Assembly: GCF_014649875.1 (NCBI RefSeq) | Contig: NZ_BMTW01000018.1 | Coordinates: forward strand, 62,001-126,000 | Direction: 5' to 3' | DNA length: 64,000 nucleotides | Source of the DNA: Streptomyces rubiginosohelvolus | GTDB taxonomy: Bacteria > Actinomycetota > Actinomycetes > Streptomycetales > Streptomycetaceae | Shown here: positions 20,845-29,474 of the stretch, piece by piece | How the letters are laid out: each line of letters opens with the position of its first letter | How positions within the stretch are numbered: the stretch's first letter is position 1 | Notes under the pieces: model-generated | Told to the model about the DNA's origin: nothing | The model's database searches: none | Seen by the model: the letters and a program-made list of their open reading frames with translations, nothing else | Translations under genes and position numbers: made by a program

Positions 20845-22731
20845 TCAGTCGGCCGACCGCACCCAGCCCGCCGCCCCGATCCGCCCCGCGTCCCGGGGCC
20901 GCTCGGAGTCGAAGACCGTGCGGCCCCCGTCCCGGACCCGCAGGGCGTCCACATACGCGCCGCGCCCCACGTACAGCTGGTCCGTGGTGTACCGCCACCG
21001 CAGCCGGAGGCTCGCGCCGCGCCAGGCCGACAGGTCCGCCTCCAGCCGGTGCCACACCCGCCCCGACCAGCCGGTCACCGAGCCCGCCGGGTGCGGCAGC
21101 GGGTCCGGGCGGTGGCCGGGGCCCGGGCGTACGGTGGTGAACGGCACCGGCTGCCACTCCTCCCCGCCCGCCGACGCTTCCAGGAAGAGCCCGTCGGAGG
21201 CCGGTTCGGTGTCCCACCACAGCGCGCACTCCAGCCGGGCCCGTGCGGAGTCCAGGCGCAGGGCGGGCAGCGTGAGGGTGGCCGTGGAGGCGCTCGCCAT
21301 CCCGGAGAACCAGGCCGTCCGCCCCCGCTCGGGCCGGACCGGAACGGCCCGGGCCAGCTGATTCGCGGTCGCCACCCGGGGCGCGCTGCCCGAGCGCCAA
21401 CTCCGTACGGGGTGGACGGAGTTGCCCAGCACGATGAGGAAGGTGTCGGTCGTCGGGTCGAGTACGAGGCTGGTCCCGGTGAATCCGGTGTGCCCCGCAC
21501 TGCGCGGGGTCGCCATCGCGCCCATGTACCAGTGCTGGTAGAGCTCGAAGCCCAGGCCGTGCTCGTCGCCCGGGAACGCGGTGTTGAAGTCGGTGAACAG
21601 CAGGTCCACCGACTCCTCGGACAGGATGCGGGAGCGGCCGTACACCCCGCCGTTGAGGAGCGTCCGGGCGAGCACCGCGAGGTCCCAGGCGCAGGAGAAC
21701 ACCCCGGCGTGCCCCGCCACCCCGCCGAAGCCGAAGGCGTTCTCGTCGTGCACCTCGCCCCAGACGAGACCGCGCTCCAGACCGGACCAGGGCAGCCGGG
21801 CATCCTCGGTCGCCGCGATCTTCGGCTTCCAGGAGGCGGGCGGGTTGTAGCGGGTGCGGTGCATCCCGAGCGGGGCGGTGATCTCCTCGCGGAGCAGGAC
21901 GTCCAGCGGGCGGCCGGTGAGGTGCTCCAGGATCAGCTGCAGCGAGATCAGGTTGAGGTCGGAGTAGAGGTAGGCGCTGCCCGGGGTGCTCGCCGGGACC
22001 TCGTCCCACAGCATGCGGAGCTTGCCCTCCCGGGTCGGCTCCTTGTACAGCGGGATCCATGACCGGAAACCCGAGGTGTGCGTCAGAAGTTGACGGACCG
22101 TGATGTCCTGCTTGCCGCCGCCCGCGAAGTCCGGGAGGTACGAGGCGACCGTCGCCTCCAGCTCCAGCCTTCCGCGCTCGATCTGCTGGACCGCCAGGAG
22201 CGAGGTGAACAGCTTGGAGATCGAGGCCAGGTCGAAGACGGTGTCCTCGGCCATCGCGATCTGCCGGTCCGCCGGGAACTCCACTCCGGTGTCGGTCTTC
22301 TCGTCGTACGCGGAATAGCGCACTGCCTTGCCGATCGGCCGGTGCAGCGCCACCGTGCCGCCGCGCCCCGCGAGCAGCACCGCACCCGCGTACCAGGGGT
22401 GCTCGGGGGAGTCCGCGAGGTAGGCCTCGGCGTCTCGGACGAGCTGGTCCAGCGGCTCCTGGAGCAGCCCGGCGCGGGCCGCGCTGCCGCGCCGCAGCGT
22501 GGGCCGGTGTGCCCCTGACTCCATGCCCGCTCCCGTGTCCGCCGCACCGCCCGGCCCGTCCGTGCCGGAATCGCTCCGGGCGGCCGCGCCCGCGAGGGGA
22601 ATCGGCGTGAGCGCGAGCGCCCCGCCCAGCGCCAGTATCCCGCCGCCCAGCCGCCGCCGGGCGATGCCGCTCCCGGCGGTGCGTGGCGTGTCCTCGGAGG
22701 TCCGCCCGTTCCCCTGCGTGTCCCCGGTCAT
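20845..22731 (-). CDS. Exported serine hydrolase, class C beta-lactamase/DD-peptidase family
   Basis: A 628-residue protein. An Arg-rich N-terminus (GIARRRLGGGILALGGALAL) suggests Tat-type or Sec export. The beta-lactamase-family domain (about residues 90-440) has the catalytic Ser-x-x-Lys in DLASISKLFTSLL (about 168-180) and the Tyr motif YLYSDLNLISLQ (about 247-258), which has Ser-Asp where YxN has x-Asn. A GHTGFTG segment takes the place of the third KTG-like box. The C-terminal about 180 residues look like a carbohydrate-binding or jelly-roll domain (LRLRWRYTTDQLYVGRGAYVD). Likely an extracellular esterase or peptidase; resistance to beta-lactams is not implied. Confidence 0.75.
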   Translation of the reverse strand: MTGDTQGNGRTSEDTPRTAGSGIARRRLGGGILALGGALALTPIPLAGAAARSDSGTDGPGGAADTGAGMESGAHRPTLRRGSAARAGLLQEPLDQLVRDAEAYLADSPEHPWYAGAVLLAGRGGTVALHRPIGKAVRYSAYDEKTDTGVEFPADRQIAMAEDTVFDLASISKLFTSLLAVQQIERGRLELEATVASYLPDFAGGGKQDITVRQLLTHTSGFRSWIPLYKEPTREGKLRMLWDEVPASTPGSAYLYSDLNLISLQLILEHLTGRPLDVLLREEITAPLGMHRTRYNPPASWKPKIAATEDARLPWSGLERGLVWGEVHDENAFGFGGVAGHAGVFSCAWDLAVLARTLLNGGVYGRSRILSEESVDLLFTDFNTAFPGDEHGLGFELYQHWYMGAMATPRSAGHTGFTGTSLVLDPTTDTFLIVLGNSVHPVRSWRSGSAPRVATANQLARAVPVRPERGRTAWFSGMASASTATLTLPALRLDSARARLECALWWDTEPASDGLFLEASAGGEEWQPVPFTTVRPGPGHRPDPLPHPAGSVTGWSGRVWHRLEADLSAWRGASLRLRWRYTTDQLYVGRGAYVDALRVRDGGRTVFDSERPRDAGRIGAAGWVRSAD

Positions 22732-22955
22732 CCGCGACTCCTTCCCGCGCCTGACGTCCGGTCACCGGGCCGCACCCGTATGCCGGAGCCCGCGCGAAAG
22801 TAACTTCCGAAATCTCGCCGAGCAATGAAAGTTCCTGCCGCCGCAGAGGTTACTGTCACCTCCACGTTTCCGGACGGGTCCCGGCCCGCAAAGAATCTGA
22901 CACTGCATCAGAAAAGCTCTTCCCTCGGCCGCACCGCTGCGGCATCCTGCCGCCC

Positions 22956-24065
22956 ATGGAGACGGAACTGAGCCGCCAACTGGGGATCGAGCACGCCATC
23001 TTCGGCTTCACGCCGTTCCCCGAAGTCGCCGCGGCCATCACCAGAGCCGGTGGCTTCGGCGTGCTCGGAGCCGTCCGCTACACCGCCCCCGACGACCTCG
23101 CACGCGACCTCGACCGCCTGCACGAGCACGCCGACGGCAAGCCCTACGGCCTCGACGTCGTCATGCCCGCCAAGAAGGTCGAGGGCGTCACCGAGGCGGA
23201 CGTCGAGGCGATGATCCCCGAGGAGCACCGCGGCTTCGTCCGGGAACTCCTGGCCCGTCACGGCGTGCCCGAGCTGGCCGAGGGGGAGGCGTCCGGCTGG
23301 CGTATCACCGGCTGGATGGAGGAGGTCGCCCGGGGCCAGCTCGACGTCGCCTTCGACTACCCGATCAAGCTCCTGGCCAACGCCCTCGGCTCGCCGCCCG
23401 CCGACGTCATCGCCCGCGCCCACGACCACGGCGTCCTCGTCGCCGCCCTGGCCGGCAGCGCCCGGCACGCCCGGCGCCACGCGGAGGCGGGCATCGACGT
23501 CGTCGTCGCCCAGGGGTACGAGGCGGGCGGCCACACCGGCGAGATCGGCTCCATGGTGCTGGTCCCCGAAGTCGTCGAGGCCGTCGCCCCGCTGCCCGTA
23601 CTCGCCGCCGGAGGCATCGGCAGCGGCGAACAGGTCGCCGCCGGACTCGCCCTCGGCGCCCAGGGCGTCTGGCTCGGCTCCCTGTGGCTCACCACCGAGG
23701 AGGCCGACCTGCACTCCGAGGCCCTCACCGCCAAACTGCTCGCCGCGGGTTCCGGGGACACCGTCCGCTCCCGCGCCCTGACGGGCAAGCCCGCACGCCA
23801 GCTCCGTACCGCGTGGACGGACGCCTGGGACGACCCGGCGGGGCCCGGAACCCTGCCCATGCCGCTCCAGGGGCTGCTGGTCGCCGAGGCCGTCTCCCGG
23901 ATCCAGAAGTACGAGGTCGGCGAGCTGCTCGGCACACCCGTGGGGCAGATCGTCGGCCGGATGACCAGCGAACGCAGCGTCCAGGCCGTCGTCGACGACC
24001 TCACCCGCGGTTTCGAACGGGCCGTCACCCGCCTCAACCGCATCGCCGGAAGGAGCGCCACGTGA
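22956..24065 (+). CDS. NAD(P)H-dependent flavin oxidoreductase, nitronate monooxygenase family
   Basis: A 369-residue FMN-binding TIM-barrel protein. FGFTPFPEVAAAITRAGGFGVLGA (start of the barrel) and VVAQGYEAGGHTGEIGSMVLVPEVV (about residues 184-208, phosphate and catalytic His region) followed by VLAAGGIGSGEQVAAGLALGAQGVWLGS are family signatures. It may oxidise alkyl nitronates or act as an enoyl reductase-like enzyme. Its TGA overlaps the GTG of the ligase gene (GTGA), so the two form a coupled operon. The ATG has no clear ribosome site. Confidence 0.8.
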   Translation: METELSRQLGIEHAIFGFTPFPEVAAAITRAGGFGVLGAVRYTAPDDLARDLDRLHEHADGKPYGLDVVMPAKKVEGVTEADVEAMIPEEHRGFVRELLARHGVPELAEGEASGWRITGWMEEVARGQLDVAFDYPIKLLANALGSPPADVIARAHDHGVLVAALAGSARHARRHAEAGIDVVVAQGYEAGGHTGEIGSMVLVPEVVEAVAPLPVLAAGGIGSGEQVAAGLALGAQGVWLGSLWLTTEEADLHSEALTAKLLAAGSGDTVRSRALTGKPARQLRTAWTDAWDDPAGPGTLPMPLQGLLVAEAVSRIQKYEVGELLGTPVGQIVGRMTSERSVQAVVDDLTRGFERAVTRLNRIAGRSAT

Positions 24066-25612
24066 ACCAGCCGCCCAACGGCTTCTGGGCCCAGGCCGCA
24101 GCCGACCCCGACCGTACCGTCCTGATCGCCCCCGACGGCGAGGAGTGGAGCGCGGGCCGACTGCACGCCGACGTCAACCGCATGGTCCACGGGCTGCGCG
24201 CGGCGGGACTGCGCGAGGGCGACGCGTTCGCCGTCGTGCTGCCCAACGGCGTCGAACTCCTCACCGCCTACCTCGCCGCCTCGCAGGCCGGCTTCTACCT
24301 CGTGCCCGTCAACCACCACCTCGTCGGCCCCGAGATCGCCTGGATCGTCGCCGACTCCGGCGCCCGCGTCCTGATCGCCCACGAACGCTTCGCCGACGCC
24401 GCGACGGCCGCCGCCGACCAAGCGGAACTGCCCACGAGCCACCGCTACGGCGTCGGCGCGGTCCCCGGCAGCCGCCCGTACGCCGACCTCCTCGACGGCC
24501 ACTCCGACGGCCCGCCCGAGGGCCGCACCCTGGGCTGGGTCATGAACTACACCTCGGGCACCACCGGCCGCCCGCGCGGCATCCGCCGGCCGCTGCCCGG
24601 CAAACGCCCCGAGGAGACCTACCTCGGCGGGTTCCTCGGCATCTTCGGCATCCGGCCGTTCGACGACAACGTCCACCTCGTCTGCTCGCCGCTCTACCAC
24701 ACCGCCGTGCTCCAATTCGCGGGCGCCGCCCTGCACATCGGGCACCCGCTGGTCCTGATGGACGGCTGGGCGCCCGAGGAGATGCTCCGCCTCATCGACG
24801 CCCACCGGTGCACCCACACCCATATGGTCCCCACCCAGTTCCACCGGCTGCTCGCCCTGCCCGAGGAGGTGAAGGCCCGCTACGACGTCTCCTCGATGCG
24901 GCACGCCATCCACGGGGCCGCACCCTGCCCCGACCACGTCAAACGCGCCATGATCGACTGGTGGGGGAGCTGCGTCGAGGAGTACTACGCGGCGAGCGAG
25001 GGCGGCGGGGCGTTCGCCACCGCCGAGGACTGGCTGAAGAAGCCCGGTACCGTCGGCAAGGCCTGGCCGATCAGCGAGCTGGCCGTCTTCGACGACGACG
25101 GCAACCGGCTCCCGGCGGGCGAACTGGGCACCGTCTACATGAAGATGAGCACCGGCGGCTTCAGCTACCACAAGGACGAGACCAAGACCCGCAAGAACCG
25201 CATCGGCGACTTCTTCACCGTCGGCGACCTCGGCGTCCTGGACGCGGACGGCTACCTCTTCCTCCGCGACCGCAAGATCGACATGATCATCGCCGGGGGC
25301 GTCAACATCTACCCCGCCGAGATCGAGTCGGCCCTGCTCACCCACCCCGCCGTCGCGGACGCCGCCGCCTTCGGCATCCCGCACGCCGACCGGGGCGAAG
25401 AGGTCAAGGCGGTCGTCGAACCGGCCGAGGGCCACGCGCCGTCGGACGAACTCGCCGCCGAGATCCTCGCCCACTGCGAGACCCGGCTCGCCGGGTACAA
25501 ACGGCCCCGCTCCCTCGACTTCATCACCGCGATGCCCCGCGACCCCAACGGCAAGCTCTACAAGCGGCGACTGCGCGAACCGTACTGGGAGGGCTTCGAG
25601 CGACCGCTCTGA
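24062..25612 (+). CDS. Acyl-CoA synthetase (AMP-forming)
   Basis: A 516-residue ANL-superfamily ligase. MNYTSGTTGRPRGIRRP (about residues 160-176) is the AMP-binding P-loop. EYYAASEGGG is the A5 region, FTVGDLGVLDADGYLFLRDRKIDMIIAGGVNIYP the A7/A8 hinge, and PNGKLYKRRLR (about 499-509) holds the catalytic Lys. It activates a carboxylic acid as the CoA thioester in the cytoplasm. Coupling to the nitronate monooxygenase-like gene suggests a small catabolic operon (fatty, aromatic or steroid acid). It lies just left of the polyketide cluster but is probably not part of it. Confidence 0.82.
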   Translation: MNQPPNGFWAQAAADPDRTVLIAPDGEEWSAGRLHADVNRMVHGLRAAGLREGDAFAVVLPNGVELLTAYLAASQAGFYLVPVNHHLVGPEIAWIVADSGARVLIAHERFADAATAAADQAELPTSHRYGVGAVPGSRPYADLLDGHSDGPPEGRTLGWVMNYTSGTTGRPRGIRRPLPGKRPEETYLGGFLGIFGIRPFDDNVHLVCSPLYHTAVLQFAGAALHIGHPLVLMDGWAPEEMLRLIDAHRCTHTHMVPTQFHRLLALPEEVKARYDVSSMRHAIHGAAPCPDHVKRAMIDWWGSCVEEYYAASEGGGAFATAEDWLKKPGTVGKAWPISELAVFDDDGNRLPAGELGTVYMKMSTGGFSYHKDETKTRKNRIGDFFTVGDLGVLDADGYLFLRDRKIDMIIAGGVNIYPAEIESALLTHPAVADAAAFGIPHADRGEEVKAVVEPAEGHAPSDELAAEILAHCETRLAGYKRPRSLDFITAMPRDPNGKLYKRRLREPYWEGFERPL

Positions 25613-25636
25613 GGCGGGCGCGCCCGCGAGCGGGAC

Positions 25637-26959
25637 GTGGTGAGGCGGTTTCCGAGGAGTCCTCAAGCCGACCGGCCCATGTTGGTCACCATGAAGGGCC
25701 CCTTGCAACCACACAACCAACGTCCCGACAACGATGCCGGAGCGCCGTCACCACGCGGGCGCGCCGCCACACCCTCATCCACCCGCCCATCCTCCGACGC
25801 CTTCCCGGCGCGGCTCCCCTCCCTGACCGGAATGCGGTTCGTCGCCGCCTTCATGGTGCTGATCTGCCACATCACCATCGTGGTCGTGCCCCGGGTACAG
25901 GAGCCGTGGGTCGCCTCCGTCGGGGACTACATCTACCCGGCCGGGCCGACCGGGGTGGTGTTCTTCTTCGTCCTGAGCGGCTTCGTGCTGACCTGGGTGG
26001 CCCGGCCCACCGACACCAAACGGCTGTTCTGGCGTCGTCGGCTGGTGAAGATCTACCCCAACCACCTCGTCACCCTGGCCGTCGTCACCGTCCTCATGCT
26101 CGTCTACGGGAACCCGGTCACGGCGGCCAACACCCTGCCCACCCTGTTCCTCGTGCAGAGCTGGATACCCTCCCAGGAGGTCGTCCTCAACTTCGCCTCC
26201 AGCGGTGCCAGTTGGACACTGGCCTGTGAGCTCCTGTTCTACCTCTGCTTCCCGGCTCTGCTCCTGCTGGTGCGCCGGGTCCGGGCGCAGAGGCTCTGGC
26301 TGTGGACCGGTGTGGTCGCCGTCGCGATCTGCGTGATGCCGTTCGTGGCCTGGCTGTTCCCGGACACCCCGACCATGACCGACTCCCTGGCCAGCTCGAT
26401 CCCGTGGTGGGAGGAGTGGTTCGTCTACTACTTCCCGGTCGTCCGTGCGCTGGAGTTCGTTCTCGGCATGCTGGTCGCGCAGATCGTCCTGAGCGGCCGG
26501 TGGATCCGCCTGGGCCTGCTGCCCGCCGTCGTGCTGGCGCTGGCGAGCTACCTCGTCATCGTCAAGACGCTGCCGGAGACGTTCAGCCAGTCGTCCGGGA
26601 TCGCGTTCTTCCTCGCCCTGGTCATCGCCGCCGCGGCCACCGCCGACGCGGACGGCCGGCGCACACTCCTGAAGAGCCGGACCATGGTCTTCTTGGGGGA
26701 GATCTCCTTCGCCCTCTACATGGTGCACTGGTTCGTCCTGGGCTACGGGCCGCTCGGCATGTCCAAACCCGATGGCTGGATGCGCCAGTCGACGCTTTCG
26801 CGTGCCCTCTATGAGAGCGCTCTCGTGATCGCTGTCAGCATGCTGCTCGCCTGGCTGCTGTACGTGAGCGTCGAGCGTCCGGCGATGCGGCGCTGGAGCA
26901 GGCCCGCCCCGCGGAAGGACACCGCTCGAACGGCCCCCGAACCCGTGATCCGCGCCTGA
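25637..26959 (+). CDS. Membrane acyltransferase, OafA/YrhL (acyltransferase 3) family
   Basis: A protein of up to 440 residues with about ten membrane helices. LTGMRFVAAFMVLICHITIVV is the first helix with the conserved Arg and His of the family. PTGVVFFFVLSGFVLTWVARP, WTLACELLFYLCFPALLLLV and ISFALYMVHWFVLGYGPLG also match. Such enzymes move acetyl or other acyl groups onto sugars, lipids or antibiotics. GTG 25637, ATG 25679 and ATG 25691 are all possible starts, none with a strong ribosome site. It shares a terminator with the first sugar gene of the cluster; some pluramycins carry an acetyl ester, so a tailoring role is possible but unproven. Confidence 0.75.
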   Translation: MVRRFPRSPQADRPMLVTMKGPLQPHNQRPDNDAGAPSPRGRAATPSSTRPSSDAFPARLPSLTGMRFVAAFMVLICHITIVVVPRVQEPWVASVGDYIYPAGPTGVVFFFVLSGFVLTWVARPTDTKRLFWRRRLVKIYPNHLVTLAVVTVLMLVYGNPVTAANTLPTLFLVQSWIPSQEVVLNFASSGASWTLACELLFYLCFPALLLLVRRVRAQRLWLWTGVVAVAICVMPFVAWLFPDTPTMTDSLASSIPWWEEWFVYYFPVVRALEFVLGMLVAQIVLSGRWIRLGLLPAVVLALASYLVIVKTLPETFSQSSGIAFFLALVIAAAATADADGRRTLLKSRTMVFLGEISFALYMVHWFVLGYGPLGMSKPDGWMRQSTLSRALYESALVIAVSMLLAWLLYVSVERPAMRRWSRPAPRKDTARTAPEPVIRA

Positions 26960-27000
26960 CCGACCGCCGTCCGCGTGCCGCACCGCGCGGTCGGCTCGCG

Positions 27001-27048
27001 CGTCCGTGCGCGCCGTCCCCCTGTGGTGGGGGAGGGCGCGCACGGACG
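27001..27048. terminator. Long hairpin between convergent genes
   Basis: 21-bp arms (27001-27021 and 27028-27048) with one mismatch and a 6-nt loop TGTGGT. The hairpin sits 41 nt after the acyltransferase stop and 23 nt after the stop of the convergent C-methyltransferase gene, so it can end both transcripts. Confidence 0.75.
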
Positions 27049-27071
27049 TGCGGTGGCCGTCGGCCGTCCGG

Positions 27072-28289
27072 TCAGATGATCTTCACCTCGGGGACGTACA
27101 CGATCCATTTCCCGCCCCGGGCGCGGAACTCCTGCTCCTTGGCGATGATCTCGTCCGCGTGGTTCCACGCGAAGAGCAGCGCGTAGTCGGGGTACGGAGC
27201 GGAGAACTCCTCCATCGGCCGGACCGGGATGTGCGTCCCGGGTGTGAGCCGGCCCTGCTTGGCCGCCGTCGAGTCGAACACCGCCGGAACGAGGTCCGGG
27301 CCGATGTCGCAGTAGTTGGCGACGGTGGCGCTCTTCGCCGTCGCGCCGTACGCGGCGACCGTGTGGCCCTGCTCGTGCAACTGGGCCAGCAGGGTGGTGA
27401 GCGCCTCGCAGTTCCGCTTCACCTCGACCGCGAAGTTCTCCAGTATCGTGATGTCGACGATCTGGCGCTTGCGCTCCTCGGCGATCAGCGCGTCGACGGC
27501 CGCCGCGGGCTCCCGACGCCCCTCGCGGCCGATGGTGTACCGCACCTCGCCGCCGTGCACCGGGAGGCGCTCGACGTCGACGAGTTCGAAGCCGAACCTG
27601 CGCGCGGTGGCCCGTACGGACGAGGCCGAGAACAGGTAGAAGTGCTCGTCGTAGATCTGGTCGAAGCTGGTGCGCTCGACGATGTCCCCGAGGTAGGGGT
27701 CCTCGAACACGAAGATGCCGTCGGGGGCCAGCAGGGCGTCGACCCCGCGGAACACCGAGTCCAGGTAGGGGATGTGGCAGATGGTGTTCGCCGCGTAGAT
27801 CACGTCGGCGGGTCCGTCGGTCGCGCGGATGGCGGTGGCCGTCGACTCCTGGAAGAAGTCGATCTGCACACGGACGCCCTTGCCGGCGGCCAGCTCGGCC
27901 ACGTCCCGGGACGGGTCCACGCCCAGGTGCCGGACGCCCTGTTCGGCGACGGTCTTGAGCATGACCCCGTCGTTGCAGCCGATCTCCACCACGAAGGGGT
28001 CCTCACCCTGCCCGCCCGCCGCGAGCAGCTGGTGGGCGGTGCGGGTGAAGTGTTCCCGCATGACCGAGGACATCGAGGAGTGGTACGGGTAGTCCGCGCG
28101 GAACATCCGTTCGCGGGGAACTTCTTCCATCAGCTGAACCATGGTGCACTGTTCGCATACGCCCACGGCGAGCCGGTAGAAGAATTCCTCCGAACTGTCC
28201 TCGGGCCTGCGGAAGGCGTCGGAGAGAGGCTGTCGGCCGAAGTCGAAGAACTCCTGCACCACGCCTTGGCAGATACGGCATGAAGTCAT
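27072..28289 (-). CDS. NDP-hexose 3-C-methyltransferase
   Basis: A 405-residue SAM-dependent methyltransferase of the TylCIII/EvaC/EryBIII type, which puts a methyl on C-3 of a 4-keto-2,6-dideoxy sugar nucleotide, as needed for vancosamine or mycarose. The N-terminal zinc site uses Cys4, Cys7, Cys45 and Cys48 (SCRICQ, VCEQC). VVEIGCNDGVMLKTV (about residues 95-109) binds SAM. EDPYLGDIVERTSFDQIYDEH is the His/Glu active-site region, and the C-terminal Rossmann-like part has VAAYGATAKSATVANYC. It lies at the left edge of the cluster, divergent from the NDP-glucose synthase gene, and its promoter predicts a leaderless mRNA. Confidence 0.9.
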   Translation of the reverse strand: MTSCRICQGVVQEFFDFGRQPLSDAFRRPEDSSEEFFYRLAVGVCEQCTMVQLMEEVPRERMFRADYPYHSSMSSVMREHFTRTAHQLLAAGGQGEDPFVVEIGCNDGVMLKTVAEQGVRHLGVDPSRDVAELAAGKGVRVQIDFFQESTATAIRATDGPADVIYAANTICHIPYLDSVFRGVDALLAPDGIFVFEDPYLGDIVERTSFDQIYDEHFYLFSASSVRATARRFGFELVDVERLPVHGGEVRYTIGREGRREPAAAVDALIAEERKRQIVDITILENFAVEVKRNCEALTTLLAQLHEQGHTVAAYGATAKSATVANYCDIGPDLVPAVFDSTAAKQGRLTPGTHIPVRPMEEFSAPYPDYALLFAWNHADEIIAKEQEFRARGGKWIVYVPEVKII

Positions 28290-28296
28290 GTCGGTG

Positions 28297-28339
28297 ACCG
28301 TAGGTGCGGGTCCTCGAAAGTTGCTCGACAGGAACTTGA
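28297..28339 (-). promoter_or_regulatory. SARP-type promoter of the C-methyltransferase gene
   Basis: Read on the minus strand, three heptamers lie 11 bp apart: TCAAGTT (28339-28333), TCGAGCA (28328-28322) and TCGAGGA (28317-28311). Exactly 8 bp later comes a -10-like TACGGT (28302-28297). This is the geometry known for ActII-ORF4/DnrI-type regulators. Transcription should start within 1-2 nt of the ATG at 28289. Confidence 0.7.
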
Positions 28340-28378
28340 CGGGGTGCCGTCTCCGCTCATTCGAGAAGGCCTCCGGAT

Positions 28379-28421
28379 TCGAGCGTACATCGAGACCTGC
28401 TCGAATGATCCATGGTGCGCT
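28379..28421 (+). promoter_or_regulatory. SARP-type promoter of the NDP-glucose synthase gene
   Basis: Heptamers TCGAGCG (28379), TCGAGAC (28390) and TCGAATG (28401) have an 11-bp period. A further TCGAGAA is at 28361, out of phase. The hexamer 8 bp downstream is TGCGCT (28416-28421), a poor -10, so activator dependence would be strong. Confidence 0.6.
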
Positions 28422-28468
28422 GAGCGCCCTGCGGTGTTGTTCAACCAGAGATCGAGAGGTGTCACCCG

Positions 28469-29347
28469 GTGAAGGGGATCATTCTTGCGGGCGGATCCGG
28501 AACCAGACTCCGGCCCGTGACCATCGCCGTTTCCAAGCAGCTGCTGCCGGTCGGCGACAAACCGATGATCTACTACCCGCTGAGCATTCTGATGCTGGCC
28601 GGCATCCGGGAGATCCTGGTCATCTCGACCCCCGACGATCTCCCGCAGTTCCGGCGGCTGCTGGGCGACGGTTCACATCTCGGGCTTCAGATCGAATACG
28701 CCGAACAGGCCGAGGCCAACGGACTCGCGGAAGCATTCGTGATCGGCGCCGACCATATCGGCGACAGCTCGGTCGCCCTGATTCTGGGCGACAACATCTT
28801 TCACGGGCACAGTTTCTATTCTGTACTCACGGAAAACAGCCGGGACGTGTCCGGATGCGTCCTGTTCGGCTATCCGGTGAACGATCCCGAGCGCTACGGT
28901 GTGGGCGAGGTCGACGCCGACGGCCGGCTCGTGTCCATCGAGGAGAAACCCACGCACCCGCGGTCCAACCGGGCCATCACCGGGCTGTACTTCTACGACA
29001 ACTCCGTCGTCGACGTCGCCAAGAACGTCCGGCCGTCCGCGCGCGGCGAACTGGAGATCACCGATGTGAACCGCTGGTACCTGGAGCGCGGGCGCGCCAG
29101 GCTGGTCGACCTCGGCCGCGGCTTCGCCTGGCTGGACACGGGTACCCCTGAGTCACTGTTGATGGCCGGACAGTACGTAGGGACGCTGGAGGAGCGGCAG
29201 GGCGTGCGCATCGCCTGCGTCGAGGAGGTCGCCCTGCGCATGGGCTACATCACCAGCGACGAGTGCCACAGCCTCGGCGCGCGGCTCGCCCCCTCCCGGT
29301 ACGGGCAGTACGTCATGGCCATCGCCAAGGAGCTCGCCGACCTCTAG
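28469..29347 (+). CDS. Glucose-1-phosphate thymidylyltransferase
   Basis: A 292-residue nucleotidyltransferase that makes dTDP-glucose, the entry step to deoxysugars. The N-terminal nucleotide-binding motif LAGGSGTRLRPVT is at about residues 6-18. Metal and sugar contacts are seen in ALILGDNIFHG (Asp110-Asn111 region), VIGADH, SIEEKPTHPRSN and FAWLDTGTPESL. Length and motifs are those of RmlA/StrD-type enzymes of antibiotic clusters. GTG 28469 follows GAGAGGTG. It is divergent from the 3-C-methyltransferase gene. Confidence 0.9.
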   Translation: MKGIILAGGSGTRLRPVTIAVSKQLLPVGDKPMIYYPLSILMLAGIREILVISTPDDLPQFRRLLGDGSHLGLQIEYAEQAEANGLAEAFVIGADHIGDSSVALILGDNIFHGHSFYSVLTENSRDVSGCVLFGYPVNDPERYGVGEVDADGRLVSIEEKPTHPRSNRAITGLYFYDNSVVDVAKNVRPSARGELEITDVNRWYLERGRARLVDLGRGFAWLDTGTPESLLMAGQYVGTLEERQGVRIACVEEVALRMGYITSDECHSLGARLAPSRYGQYVMAIAKELADL

Positions 29348-29399
29348 TGCTCGTGATCCCCGGTGGGCCTACGACGACGGTCACGGTCCCTCGGCATAC

Positions 29400-29433
29400 T
29401 CATCCGGTGGGGGGAGATCCCCCCACCGGATGA
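29400..29433. terminator. Perfect hairpin between convergent genes
   Basis: 15-bp perfect arms (29400-29414 and 29419-29433) with loop AGAT, between the NDP-glucose synthase gene and the convergent AlkZ-like gene (stop at 29475). Confidence 0.75.
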
Positions 29434-29474
29434 TCCGCGCGGCCGCCCCCCGGCGGTCGCCCGCAGGGGGCCGG

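Noticed and set aside
20845..22731. Beta-lactam resistance gene
   Set aside because: The Ser-x-x-Lys protein is of the large esterase/DD-peptidase type with a C-terminal binding-like domain, and has no typical KTG box.
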